From positions 1-64,000 of the forward strand of contig CAZFBA010000014.1 of NCBI GenBank assembly GCA_964517135.1: 64,000 bases of DNA, given 5' to 3'. Below the pieces are notes generated by a model, which saw nothing but the letters and a program-made list of their open reading frames with translations, searched no databases and was not told the origin of the DNA. Every line of letters begins with the position of its first letter. Within the stretch, counting starts at the first letter, position 1. This document shows, piece after piece, positions 35,044 through 44,225 of this stretch. Source of the DNA: CAZFBA01 sp964517135 (GTDB lineage: Bacteria > Cyanobacteriota > Vampirovibrionia > JBFMGH01). The translations under genes and the position numbers were made by a program.

Positions 35044-36207
35044 TCAAGTAAAATCTATATTAAGCTTTTCTTTTAAGGCTTTTTGATATGTTTTTTCTAT
35101 ATCATCAACCATAATATCATCAGTAAAAGCTGGTACTACTGTATTATAAGCTTTTTCTCCCATTTTTTTTCTGAGCTGAGGGTTATTCAACAAAATTAAT
35201 ACCTTTTCAGCTACTGCTCCTGGTGATTTTGTTGGTACAAGAAAGCCATTATCACCATTTTTCAGTATTTCAGGTATACCATCAATTGAAGGAGCAACAG
35301 CAGGTATTTTACTGATCATAGCTTCTGTCAGTGCTCTTCCCAGACCTTCATAAAGAGAGGTCAGCACAAAAACATCTGTTATTTTAAGTATTTCAGGTAC
35401 ATCTTCTCTGTAACCCATCAGTCTTATTGCTGGTATACTTGCTGTTTGCTCTGAAATAGCTTCTCTTAAAGGCCCATCACCTACCAGCAAAAATATAACA
35501 CCATGTTTTTCCTTCAGTATTAATTTTGCAGCTTCTACAAAGTAACCGGGGGCCTTTTGTGGAGCCAGTCTGGCAATCATAGTTACTACCAGTGCATCAT
35601 CAGATATTTTTAAATCATTTTTTATTTCTTCTTTAGCTTTAGAGATATTAAATTTTGTAAGGCTAATACCACTGTATATATTGATCAGTTTTGAAGCTGG
35701 TGCAATTTCTCTTTGAATCATTTCTTCAAGATGCAATCTGCAAACCGTAATGATACAGTCACTCATCAATGCTGCCAACTTTTCAAAAGCAATCAAAATA
35801 TTTTTTTTCAGGGTTCCTGTCAGTTCATGAAATGGAAACCCATGGACCGTATGTATAATAACCGGTATACAGGCCATCTTTGCAGCTATTCTACCGCAGA
35901 TACCGGCGAGCGAACTATGTGTATGAATAATATGATAGTCATTTTTCTTGAGCAGTCTAAAAATTTGATATATTGCAATGATATTAGATAGCAATGACAA
36001 AGAATTATCTTTTAAGGCCTTAATAAAAAACAAATTATCAGCAATTTTTAGCGCATCAGCTTCTCTCTTGCCACCCGGTGCTGCTGCAAGGTCAACATGA
36101 TACCCTTTTTCTTTAAGGCCAGAAATAGTTACCAGGGTATTATCCTGCGCTCCTCCCCCGTCAAGAGAGGTTATCAGGTGCAATATTTTTATATTTTCTT
36201 TATTCAT
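35044..36207 (-). CDS. Glycosyltransferase family 4
   Basis: GT-B fold sugar transferase using a nucleotide sugar. The N-terminal domain begins KILHLITSLDGGGAQ, the usual glycine-rich acceptor loop; HTHSSLAGICGR and HTVHGFPFHELTG follow. The C-terminal domain has VTMIARLAPQKAPGYFVEAAK and FVLTSLYEGLGRALTEAM, the E-x7-E motif. It is likely part of lipid-linked or capsule glycan synthesis. The ATG at 36207 gives 387 aa; a TTG at 36228 would add seven residues, and neither has a strong ribosome site. Confidence 0.88.
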   Translation of the reverse strand: MNKENIKILHLITSLDGGGAQDNTLVTISGLKEKGYHVDLAAAPGGKREADALKIADNLFFIKALKDNSLSLLSNIIAIYQIFRLLKKNDYHIIHTHSSLAGICGRIAAKMACIPVIIHTVHGFPFHELTGTLKKNILIAFEKLAALMSDCIITVCRLHLEEMIQREIAPASKLINIYSGISLTKFNISKAKEEIKNDLKISDDALVVTMIARLAPQKAPGYFVEAAKLILKEKHGVIFLLVGDGPLREAISEQTASIPAIRLMGYREDVPEILKITDVFVLTSLYEGLGRALTEAMISKIPAVAPSIDGIPEILKNGDNGFLVPTKSPGAVAEKVLILLNNPQLRKKMGEKAYNTVVPAFTDDIMVDDIEKTYQKALKEKLNIDFT

Positions 36208-36303
36208 ATAACGTTTAAAGCTTAACAATCAACTCGTTCATACCATTTATCGCTCATTATCTTACCACAAGGAATTTTTTTCAATCATTCAGATACTATA
36301 ATC

Positions 36304-36342
36304 AACGTCAAAAGTAATCAGATTTCAGAAAATATAGGGAGG
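36304..36342 (+). repeat. Dispersed repeat R2, copy 2
   Basis: ACGTCAAAAGTAATCAGATT then TCAGAAAATATAGGGAGGG. It is followed by the hairpin at 36341 and then by TTGTTTAATTTTTTATGTCG, which is shared with the copy at 61367. Confidence 0.65.
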
Positions 36343-36375
36343 GTGTTTTTAGTTGCGCAGCAACTAAAAACACCC
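36341..36375. other. Perfect 16-bp stem hairpin inside an R2 element
   Basis: GGGTGTTTTTAGTTGC, loop GCA, GCAACTAAAAACACCC. The R2 element at 61367 lacks this piece while keeping both flanks, so it is a separable module. Confidence 0.75.
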
Positions 36376-36425
36376 TGGAGACTTTTAGAATTGTTTAATT
36401 TTTTATGTCGTTAAGTATATAAATA

Positions 36426-36463
36426 GCGTCATAAGTAACCAGATTTCAAAAGATACAGGGCGG
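36426..36463 (+). repeat. Dispersed repeat R2, copy 3
   Basis: GCGTCATAAGTAACCAGATT then TCAAAAGATACAGGGCGGG. A CGGGT...ACCCGG hairpin and an R1 copy follow. Confidence 0.65.
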
Positions 36464-36481
36464 GTGGCCCAAAAACCCGGC

Positions 36482-36509
36482 CTTCAGAAAAATTTAAACA
36501 GAAAGTAAT
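36482..36509 (-). repeat. Dispersed repeat R1, copy 2
   Basis: TTCAGAAAAATTTAAACAG then AAAGTAAT; a diverged copy of the sequence at 1-29. Confidence 0.5.
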
Positions 36510-36602
36510 CGTTAACTAAAAGTTTTTCAAATAAGTTTACTAAAGATGAAAACAGGCAAAAATGACTTATAATTATAAGAGAAGATAAAAACAGGACTTT
36601 AT

Positions 36603-37364
36603 ATGCCCAAACACTCAAAATGGATATCTTTTATATTTTCAATTTGTTTCATCTGCTTTGCTTTATCAGTAAAGGCAGATGAAAAAGTCATTGAAGGTAG
36701 CATTTCTCAGGATGAACCACGTATCATTAAAAGTGCTATAACTAAAGATCGCTATAAAAATATGGATGTTCAGGCCATTGACGTTAATTTTTACTATTAC
36801 CCTGAGGCTGAGGTCAACTATGAACTGTTAAAACGTGAAGGGCAAAAACAATATCCTCATTTGCTTGGCTATAGAGAAATTGATGGTCTGTATCGTAAAG
36901 CCATAACAGAAACAACCTTTGAAGAAGAACTTAAAGTGTGGAGATATCAGGGAGGCCCCAGGCCATATTATCTTAAAGCCGGTGCAAAGATACGAAATAA
37001 TGGCAATGGCGCAATGACAGATGTTAAAGTAACCTTCACTTTTGAGGTCAAAGTGGCAACACTCAGGGCAAAAGGCTCAACTATGACAACAGATTATAGC
37101 AACCTGAGCCGCAATGCACGCTGGCAAAAGTGGTTTACTAAAACTATTAATGTTAAGATGCTTCCCCCGGGTGAATATAGAATAATTTATACAGAAGATA
37201 TCAGCCTCTGTTCTCTTTTAGAAACCCTCAAGGATAAATGGCCAGAGTATTTGCGAGTTAAAGTAAATGTTTATAGCCCTCTTGATGATTTAAAAAATAA
37301 CAATTTTGCATCAAAGAGCATTCAAATGATACCTGATCACTTTATTCTCAGGGTCTTACACTAA
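36603..37364 (+). CDS. Exported protein, 253 aa, unknown
   Basis: Signal peptide at 1-25 (ISFIFSICFICFALSVKA). The mature part is mostly beta-strand in pattern (VQAIDVNFYYYPEAEVNYELLK, DVKVTFTFEVKVATLRA, KVNVYSPLDDLKNN), perhaps an Ig-like or immunoglobulin-type periplasmic domain. I do not recognise it. TATAAT at 36568 and AGGACTTTAT before the ATG support expression. Alone in its transcription unit. Confidence 0.65.
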   Translation: MPKHSKWISFIFSICFICFALSVKADEKVIEGSISQDEPRIIKSAITKDRYKNMDVQAIDVNFYYYPEAEVNYELLKREGQKQYPHLLGYREIDGLYRKAITETTFEEELKVWRYQGGPRPYYLKAGAKIRNNGNGAMTDVKVTFTFEVKVATLRAKGSTMTTDYSNLSRNARWQKWFTKTINVKMLPPGEYRIIYTEDISLCSLLETLKDKWPEYLRVKVNVYSPLDDLKNNNFASKSIQMIPDHFILRVLH

Positions 37365-37546
37365 AAAAGACAATGTTACTTTGACTAAAGCAATCTTTCT
37401 GCCTGTATAAAATCCATGTAAGGCTTTTAAAAATTGAAACCAGGTTCATTCATTAACCTCAAAACGTTTACAGTTAGGCTTTTTCTGTAAGCCAATAATT
37501 TTAAAAAAAGATTTTTTTTAGTAGCAAGAAGTAAACAAAAAAACTG

Positions 37547-37750
37547 TTAACCCATTTAATTCATAAACTATTAATAAATTGACCTGAAACGGTTATAGAA
37601 ATTGACATTTAGCGAATACATCTTTTTAACACTGTGTTAAAACATTGCAGGGAACAGAAGTTAGGGGGTCGGGTTTAAAAATGCGGCGCCGCCACACTTT
37701 TAAACCCTCAAGAATAAATAAACTATAAATTGATGAATAATTCGGGTTAA
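37547..37750 (-). mobile_element. R4 element, copy 2 (MITE-like, 204 bp)
   Basis: Reverse complement of the element at 22884-23087, with the same length, TTAACCC/GGGTTAA ends and hairpins. It lies 106 bases upstream of the HEAT-like gene. Confidence 0.7.
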
Positions 37751-37856
37751 AAATGTAACAATTTAAAATTTTGAGTATCATCATTTTTAAAAAATTGTTT
37801 TTATATATATAGGGGTAACCAATCTCTCTTCACAATATTCAGGGGCATGTAAAAAT

Positions 37857-39296
37857 ATGACACAGAATAATGTTAAGCTTTCACAGCAGCTGGCTCAGTC
37901 AAAATTAGAGCTTGTTAAGCTGCAAACACAAGAGAAAGAACTTATTTTTAACTTTGGAGCTAATCATCACAAACTCTTACAAGTTCAAAATAATATTACA
38001 CATCTTAATTCTAAGGTTAATAGCCTTAATTATCTGCTAAATAGCTATGGCGAAGAAAATGTTGACCTTAGACAACTAGAAAATGATGCCTATTATGGTG
38101 ATCTTGATGCTTTAAATAAACTTATTTCGCTGACTAAATCAAGTATTGCAGGTGCAGCTAAAAGTATTCTCTCGTCACTAGCTCAAACAGGAGATGGTAC
38201 TATATGTTCTGTTCTTGTAGAAGCATTACCAAAAGATCTGGATATCCTGGAAGCAATCATAAAAGGTAATTCATCTTATTCAGAAGAAGCAGCAGTTAAA
38301 TATGCTGAAAATATGGGGTCTTCAGGTACAAGCACTACCCAGGGGGCTGCAAATTCGCCCGAGCTACTCTCTCCTACCATCAGAGATTTAATTCTGGATA
38401 AATTGTGCAGTGATCCTGAAAGAAATATTCATCTTATTGCCAAATTTTCTAACACTCAGGCAGGTATTCAGGCCCTTTCAAACGTAGCTATCGATAAACC
38501 AACCACCAGTGCAGGTCATATAGCAGCAAGAGCCCTAGGAAAAGCTTTTTTAAGCGGAAATGCAAAAATATCTTCTGATGCTCTTAAGGCCCTGAAAAGC
38601 TCAGCACTTGCCGGTAATGTGGAATCAGTTAATACACTGGTTAATGTTGTAAAGTCAAATGCTGCAACCAACAGCAAAGCTATACAGGCAATAGATGTTC
38701 TTGCTGAAATAGCTCAATCATCATCTCAAAGCGGTTCAGAAGTATCTAATACTGCCATGGGCGCACTGGTTAATATAGCAAAAGATAAATCAGTATCACC
38801 AGTATTGAGAAACAGAGCCATTCAAAATCTCGGAAACCTTATAGCAGAGGGTGCAGATACAACAAATTCAGCTACAGATGCTGTTATTGGTATAGCAAGA
38901 ACAGATAATAATCAATCAGTAAAGAATCAGGCTATCTATTCGATATTTAAAGCTTCAGAATCCAACAATAACGTAAGAGATAGAGCAGTGGATCTTTTTG
39001 AAGATGTTGCAAGCGGCCGCATTTCAGCTGATAAAAAAATGAAATTCTTTGCAATAGATCTTTTAGAACAAACATCTGCCAGTAATTCAACTAACGCTAA
39101 AAAAGCCGGTGAGGCACTTGGCAGACTTACAGAGAATACTGATCAGGCTATTGCCACAAGATCACTGACAGCTCTTAAAAAGCTCGGCCTTGCTGCTGAT
39201 AAAGATAATTTAAATAACATACCTTCAACGGCTAAAAACGTTGACGGCAAGGATGCGAAGAGACTTCAGAGTAATAATTTTATTATTATGACATAA
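37857..39296 (+). CDS. HEAT/ARM-like helical repeat protein, 479 aa
   Basis: Residues 1-65 are a coiled coil. Residues about 75-450 are repeated helix pairs of 30-40 residues with an alternating pattern (for example LRNRAIQNLGNLIAEGADTT, VKNQAIYSIFKASESNNN, KAGEALGRLTENTDQAI), fitting a HEAT or ARM solenoid used for protein binding. No signal peptide, so cytoplasmic. It is preceded by R4 and ends with a UUCG-loop terminator. Partner and function unknown. Confidence 0.65.
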   Translation: MTQNNVKLSQQLAQSKLELVKLQTQEKELIFNFGANHHKLLQVQNNITHLNSKVNSLNYLLNSYGEENVDLRQLENDAYYGDLDALNKLISLTKSSIAGAAKSILSSLAQTGDGTICSVLVEALPKDLDILEAIIKGNSSYSEEAAVKYAENMGSSGTSTTQGAANSPELLSPTIRDLILDKLCSDPERNIHLIAKFSNTQAGIQALSNVAIDKPTTSAGHIAARALGKAFLSGNAKISSDALKALKSSALAGNVESVNTLVNVVKSNAATNSKAIQAIDVLAEIAQSSSQSGSEVSNTAMGALVNIAKDKSVSPVLRNRAIQNLGNLIAEGADTTNSATDAVIGIARTDNNQSVKNQAIYSIFKASESNNNVRDRAVDLFEDVASGRISADKKMKFFAIDLLEQTSASNSTNAKKAGEALGRLTENTDQAIATRSLTALKKLGLAADKDNLNNIPSTAKNVDGKDAKRLQSNNFIIMT

Positions 39297-39340
39297 AAAC
39301 AACTTAATCTCTCATCTAACAAGCTAAAAAGCTTTGTTCA

Positions 39341-39367
39341 ACAGTACCTTCGGGTACTGTTTTTTTG
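39341..39367 (+). terminator. UUCG-loop terminator
   Basis: ACAGTACC-TTCG-GGTACTGT followed by T7: a textbook Rho-independent terminator of the HEAT-like gene. Confidence 0.92.
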
Positions 39368-39419
39368 CCGATAGCTCTGTGGTAAAATAACTGCGATGCA
39401 GGGAAACAGGAGAAAAGAA

Positions 39420-39992
39420 ATGAAAAAACGTTGTTTGATTATACTTATGGCTGTTATGATTTGCTTTTCAGTGTGTGGACTGGCAGCTATTCAGGCCAAA
39501 GATAATGATGATAAAGTCAAAAAGGTAGATACATACACAGTTGCTGTCATAGATACTGAAAAAGGTACCATGAAAGCTGTATTATTTACTGATCAAGCAC
39601 CTATAACAACAAAGAACTTTATTGATCTTGCTAACGACAGTTTTTATAAAGATATGGTCTTCCATAGAGTGGTTAAAGACTTTGTAATTCAGACAGGTGA
39701 CCCAACTGGCACAGGTGCAGGTGGTTCAGGAAAAACTATACCGCTTGAAATAAACAAAAAACTCAAACATAAAAAAGCCGGTATGCTAGCTATGGCAAGA
39801 AAAGCAGATCCTGATAGTGCAACAAGCCAGTTTTATATAACTCTTAAAGCACAACCAAAGCTTGATGCCCATTACGCAGTATTTGGACAGGTTTACGAAG
39901 GCCTTGACACCATTTTTAAAATTCTTCAGGGAGATAAATTAAACTCTGTTGAAATAATTGAAGTACCTAAAAAAGAGATCAAACTTAAATAA
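39420..39992 (+). CDS. Exported peptidyl-prolyl cis-trans isomerase, cyclophilin type
   Basis: Protein-folding enzyme for the periplasm. Signal peptide MKKRCLIILMAVMICFSV...AIQA. The cyclophilin core has FIDLANDSFYKDMVFHRVVKDFVIQTGDPTGTG, then GMLAMARKADPDSATSQFYITL and LDAHYAVFGQVYEG, as in bacterial PpiA/PpiB. The ATG at 39420 has GGAG seven bases upstream; an earlier ATG at 39396 has none and would spoil the signal peptide. The Cys residues of the signal do not form a lipobox. Confidence 0.9.
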   Translation: MKKRCLIILMAVMICFSVCGLAAIQAKDNDDKVKKVDTYTVAVIDTEKGTMKAVLFTDQAPITTKNFIDLANDSFYKDMVFHRVVKDFVIQTGDPTGTGAGGSGKTIPLEINKKLKHKKAGMLAMARKADPDSATSQFYITLKAQPKLDAHYAVFGQVYEGLDTIFKILQGDKLNSVEIIEVPKKEIKLK

Positions 39993-40036
39993 ACCTATCC
40001 CTGCTGGTTTTTGAGGATATCTTCAGAGTGTTAAAC

Positions 40037-40609
40037 TTAATACCACTTGCTTATCAGCGTCTGTGGTTTATAATTTAAGATATACTGAATAGCATCCTCT
40101 GCATTTTGTGCTATATAGTACATTTCTCTGGATCCTGGTTTAGCAAAGTGCTTTGCATAGAGATGTTCAAAGAGTTCAATAAGTTTGTCATAAAATCCAT
40201 CAGTGTTGATAAAGATAACAGGCTTGTTATGATAGCCAAGCTGCTTTAAAGTCAAGACTTCAAGTATCTCCTCAAGGGTTCCAAAACCTCCGGGCAGGGC
40301 AACAAAAGCATCTGCATTTTCTTCCATCAGTGCCTTACGATCTCTAAGGTTATTTGTTACAATCATTTCATCGGCATATTCAAAGGTTTTACAGTTTTCT
40401 TTTATAAATTTGGGCACAATGCCAGTAATTTTGCCTTTACTGGCATAGACACTTTTAACGAGTTCTCCCATTAAACCAACTTCTGACCCACCAAAAACAA
40501 GATTATATCCATTTTCAGGTATTAGTTCTCCAAGTTTTTTAGCTGTTTCAAAGTATATTTTATCAACAGCATCGCTGGAAGAACAGTATACACATATTGC
40601 TTTCTCCAT
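40037..40609 (-). CDS. LOG family protein (nucleoside 5'-monophosphate phosphoribohydrolase)
   Basis: TIGR00730-type Rossmann protein. It begins ICVYCSSSDAVD, then NLVFGGSEVGLMGELVKSV, DRKALMEENADAFVALPGGFGTLEEILEVLTLKQ with the PGGxGTxxE motif, and the conserved Arg in DRK. Family members release the base from AMP or cytokinin nucleotides. 190 aa is normal. It stands alone on the minus strand, converging with the cyclophilin gene. Confidence 0.88.
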   Translation of the reverse strand: MEKAICVYCSSSDAVDKIYFETAKKLGELIPENGYNLVFGGSEVGLMGELVKSVYASKGKITGIVPKFIKENCKTFEYADEMIVTNNLRDRKALMEENADAFVALPGGFGTLEEILEVLTLKQLGYHNKPVIFINTDGFYDKLIELFEHLYAKHFAKPGSREMYYIAQNAEDAIQYILNYKPQTLISKWY

Positions 40610-40755
40610 TTGAGATCCTTTCCTGTTAATATACTCTCATTTCAAATATTAATAATCTTAAAACTAACTGTTTATAAAGACTTCTAACCTTAAACCCTGA
40701 GAAATACCTTAAACAAAACAGGGCCGGTTCAAACTTTCTTTTATTATATAATGAC

Positions 40756-40786
40756 ATTACTATCTGGTTAAATTTTTTCTGAGGGT
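40756..40786 (+). repeat. Dispersed repeat R1, copy 3
   Basis: ATTACTATCTGGTTAAATTT then TTTCTGAGGGTT. Only one or two changes from the copies at 1 and 57256. Confidence 0.65.
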
Positions 40787-40954
40787 TAAATTTTTAAATC
40801 TAGAATAGAGCTTATGACAGGTTTTATACATCTAAAAAATCTTTTACCAGACTTCAATGATAAAATGAAAAAGTTAGCTTAAAGTAAACAAATACATTAA
40901 TCAACAAATATATATTATATATTAAAACATACTAAAAAAATACGGTATATTTAT

Positions 40955-43270
40955 ATGAAAAACTGGCAGGCTGTTTGTATACTATTAATAATTGTTTTGC
41001 TCTATTTTGCCCCTGCATTTCTTGATGGGGGGTATATTATCTTTGGTGATAATATGTTCATGCACTATCCCATGAAGGTTTTAACGTTTGACATCCTGAA
41101 AAATGGTGAATTTCCTTTCTGGAACCCTTATATTCTCTCAGGAACCCCTCTTTTTGCCAGCATGCAGGTAGGGGTGTTTTATCCGCTGAACTGGCTGTTT
41201 TTTGCCCTGCCACCTGCTACAGCATTCTCAATTGAAATCATTATTACCTTTATCATTGCTGGCACAGGAATGTATTTATACCTGAAAGAGATCAACAAAA
41301 ACAACTTTGCCAGTTTATTCGGTGCAATTACCTTCACTTTCTCAAGCTATCTGATCCTTAAAATGGAAAACCTGCCCATTATTCAAGAAATTAGCCTGAT
41401 ACCTTTTATTCTATTGCTTCTTGAAAAGGGTAAAAAATCAACAGGTAATACGTATATACTCATTGCTGGCATACTATTTGGACTTAGCCTTCTTGCAGGA
41501 CACCCTCAAATAGCATTCTATACTGCTATTATAATCATAATCTATCAGCTATATTTCTTTTGTATCCAGTATAAAAAAGATAAACCTTTTCATTTATTGC
41601 TTAATACACTGATAGTTATTTTAACAGGCTTTTTAATAGCAGCTGTTCAGATATTGCCAACACTTCAACTGGCCTTAGAAAGTTGCAGGCTGGATTTAAA
41701 TACTGAAAAGCTCTTTACTGGATCTTCTATGATACTAAACCTTATCACTCTCTGCTTTCCATTCTACTTTGGAAGCCTTATTAATAATGGTTTGTATGAC
41801 GCCGGGCTTATCAATCAGCCACACGATCTTGGTAATTATTGCATCTATGCAGGTATTCTACCTTTAATATTCTTTATTATTGCTATTATCAAAGACTATA
41901 AAAATGAATATATAAGGATATGGCTAATAATCGGGCTGACTGGCCTTGTTTTATCACTAGGAAAGTTCTTCATATTAAGCGAATTAATTTATTCAATGCC
42001 TGTATTTAACCTGTTCAGATATCCCGGACGTTATTTGCTTATGTTTAACCTTGCACTGTGCATTATATCAAGCTATGGAATTATAAAATTCTTTGATTCA
42101 GACAAAAAAGAATTTTTTAAGTGCTTTAAATTCATTATCATCAGCCTGTTTCTTTTTATACTGCTGGCTTTTGGCTACTCTTTAAAGGGTTTCAGCCAGA
42201 TTGTACCTTTGTTTTCTGCCAATAATGTTATACCTGTAGTTGTAATTATTGTTTCTCTTATAACCCTTGTCTGTGCTTATTTCTTTAAGGGCTTCAAGGC
42301 TAAAGCTCTTCTAACTGCTGTTCTATTAGCTGATCTGGTAGTATTATTTGCTTTTTATTCAAGCTATAAACCTTATTATAAAGAGCTAAGTCTTCTCATA
42401 AAAGAAAAACCACCTGCTGCTGACTATCTTGAAAGAAACTTAAACGAAAATGAACGTTTTATTAGTATATTCAAAGAAACTCCTGAAAATCTGGATGATT
42501 TTTACCGGGTTATACCTGATTATTCAGTGCTTTTTAAACTTCATACCATCACAGGTTATGAGGTATTAATCTTAAAGAGGTACTCCATAATATTAAATAC
42601 CCTTATAGAAAACGTTCCTCCTTTCTTAAAGTTTAATAGCACCACTTATCTTGATGAATTGCTGGGATGCAGATACTTTATATTAAGAAATGAAAAGATA
42701 AAAGACTATGAGCAATCAACTGAATTTAATAAAAACTGGAAAAAAACTACTGAGATTTCTAATTTAAGCATTTATAGAAACGATTTTACCCTGCCCAAAG
42801 TATTATTAGTCAGAAATTACAGGATATTTGAAAATGACCGGCAGGCAATAGAATTCATTCAGGATAAAAACCAGCACTCTCTTTCCCCGTGGAACCCTGC
42901 CCGCACTGCACTTATAGCAAGACAATTTGCCGGCAACATACCTTTTGAACCGGATAACTCAACATTTGACGCACAGGCTAAAATCAATAATTACAGTTAC
43001 AATAAAGTTTCTATTAAAGTAAAGACACCTGAAGCAGCTGTTTTAATTCTCAACGATAACTGGTATCCCTTCTGGAAAGGCTATATAAATAGCAAAGAGA
43101 GCCCGGTATTCCCTGTAAATATAACTCTAAGAGGTATTGTTGTGCCTGAAGGAGAATCCCTTATTGAGTTTAAAATAATGGATACATATTTTATATATGG
43201 TTTAATTATAAGTATTATATCAATAATATTACTTACAGTATTGATTATCCACAAAAAAAATCCGGCCTGA
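40955..43270 (+). CDS. YfhO-like multi-pass membrane protein (GT-C type), 771 aa
   Basis: About 12-14 membrane helices fill residues 5-480; the last is at about 745-765. Between them lies a 260-residue soluble part. FGDNMFMHYPMKVLTFDILKNGEFPFWNPYILSGTPLF near residues 30-68 is the hallmark YfhO opening loop, with the Asp/His residues seen in GT-C enzymes using lipid-linked sugars. YfhO proteins glycosylate teichoic acids or other surface polymers; the acceptor here is unknown. No clear ribosome site. Confidence 0.8.
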   Translation: MKNWQAVCILLIIVLLYFAPAFLDGGYIIFGDNMFMHYPMKVLTFDILKNGEFPFWNPYILSGTPLFASMQVGVFYPLNWLFFALPPATAFSIEIIITFIIAGTGMYLYLKEINKNNFASLFGAITFTFSSYLILKMENLPIIQEISLIPFILLLLEKGKKSTGNTYILIAGILFGLSLLAGHPQIAFYTAIIIIIYQLYFFCIQYKKDKPFHLLLNTLIVILTGFLIAAVQILPTLQLALESCRLDLNTEKLFTGSSMILNLITLCFPFYFGSLINNGLYDAGLINQPHDLGNYCIYAGILPLIFFIIAIIKDYKNEYIRIWLIIGLTGLVLSLGKFFILSELIYSMPVFNLFRYPGRYLLMFNLALCIISSYGIIKFFDSDKKEFFKCFKFIIISLFLFILLAFGYSLKGFSQIVPLFSANNVIPVVVIIVSLITLVCAYFFKGFKAKALLTAVLLADLVVLFAFYSSYKPYYKELSLLIKEKPPAADYLERNLNENERFISIFKETPENLDDFYRVIPDYSVLFKLHTITGYEVLILKRYSIILNTLIENVPPFLKFNSTTYLDELLGCRYFILRNEKIKDYEQSTEFNKNWKKTTEISNLSIYRNDFTLPKVLLVRNYRIFENDRQAIEFIQDKNQHSLSPWNPARTALIARQFAGNIPFEPDNSTFDAQAKINNYSYNKVSIKVKTPEAAVLILNDNWYPFWKGYINSKESPVFPVNITLRGIVVPEGESLIEFKIMDTYFIYGLIISIISIILLTVLIIHKKNPA

Positions 43271-43280
43271 TAACCGGATT
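43259..43280. terminator. Bidirectional terminator between yfhO-like gene and flagellin
   Basis: AATCCGG and CCGGATT form a stem; it contains the stop codon of the upstream gene and lies between convergent genes. Confidence 0.65.
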
Positions 43281-43298
43281 ATGATTGATTGAACTTCT

Positions 43299-44156
43299 TT
43301 AACCCTGCGACAGGAGACCTAATACCAGCTTTGGCACATTATTAGCCTGTGATAAAACAGATACAGATGCATTTCTCATTATTTGCATTTTAACCATTTC
43401 GGCTGTTTCGTTTGCCATGTTTACATCTGCCAGACGTGATTTTGCTGAAGAGACGTTAATATTTCTTATAGACAGATTATCTACAGAGTTTTCCAGCTGT
43501 GTTTGCATTGCCCCGAGCCGTGATCTTCTGGATACCACTTCTTCTAAAGCATCATCAAGGTCAGCAATAAATGACTCAAACTGTCCATTGCTAAAAATGG
43601 TCAGATCAATATCAGTAAGCAAATTAGCGTTCAGCGCTGATGCTCTAGCATTACCGAGGGCTGAAGCTATATCTATAACATCGTTAGAGTTTGGCCCAAT
43701 GGTAAAGCGGTATCCTGTTGACATTGTTGGCGCTGAAAGACCCAGCAGAGTGATACCATTAAAAATGGTACTTTCGGCTACATTAGTGATATCCTGGATT
43801 CGTGATCGTACTTCTTGAGTTATTGACCACTTTTCAGCACTTGAATTAGTAGCATTACCCGCCTGTATGATAAGTTCTCTTATCCGTTGCAGATCGTCAG
43901 TTATGATATTAAAAGAACTTTCAGCAATTTGTAAAACATTAGCCCCATCCTGTGCATTATCAGAAGCTCTATTAATTCCTCCAATTTGCACCTCTAAAAT
44001 TCTTTTAATTGCCAGCCCTGCTGCATTATCTGATGCTCTGTTGATTACAGAGCCCGTTGAAAGCCTTTCCAGAGATTTTTCAAGCTTTTCCGTATTGCTT
44101 CTTAAATTTCTCTGGGCCAGCAAAGAAGTTAAGTTTGTATTAACCACCAACCCCAT
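43299..44156 (-). CDS. fliC: Flagellin, short form
   Basis: Filament subunit, 285 aa. The N-terminal D0/D1 region is canonical (VVNTNLTSLLAQRNLRSNTEKLEKSLERLSTGSVINRASDNAAGLAI). The centre (about 130-190) is short, with almost no D2/D3 domain. The C-terminus ends SRLADVNMANETAEMVKMQIMRNASVSVLSQANNVPKLVLGLL, also typical. A strong AGGAGGA site lies seven bases before the ATG. No other flagellar gene is in the window. Confidence 0.93.
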   Translation of the reverse strand: MGLVVNTNLTSLLAQRNLRSNTEKLEKSLERLSTGSVINRASDNAAGLAIKRILEVQIGGINRASDNAQDGANVLQIAESSFNIITDDLQRIRELIIQAGNATNSSAEKWSITQEVRSRIQDITNVAESTIFNGITLLGLSAPTMSTGYRFTIGPNSNDVIDIASALGNARASALNANLLTDIDLTIFSNGQFESFIADLDDALEEVVSRRSRLGAMQTQLENSVDNLSIRNINVSSAKSRLADVNMANETAEMVKMQIMRNASVSVLSQANNVPKLVLGLLSQG

Positions 44157-44203
44157 TAAACAGTCCTCCTGGAGTTAGACACTCTTATTAAGATGATAAC
44201 TGT

Positions 44204-44225
44204 TTACATTTTTATTTACCTCCTC
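44204..44225 (-). promoter_or_regulatory. Start-stop mini-ORF in the flagellin leader
   Basis: On the minus strand GAGGAGGT is followed, after eight bases, by ATG and at once TAA. A ribosome would initiate and stop at the same place, about 50 bases upstream of the flagellin start. Confidence 0.4.

Noticed and set aside
37847..37852. ATG TAA start-stop before the HEAT-like gene
   Set aside because: The AGGGG ribosome site is only one base from the ATG, too close for initiation there; it serves the ATG at 37857.
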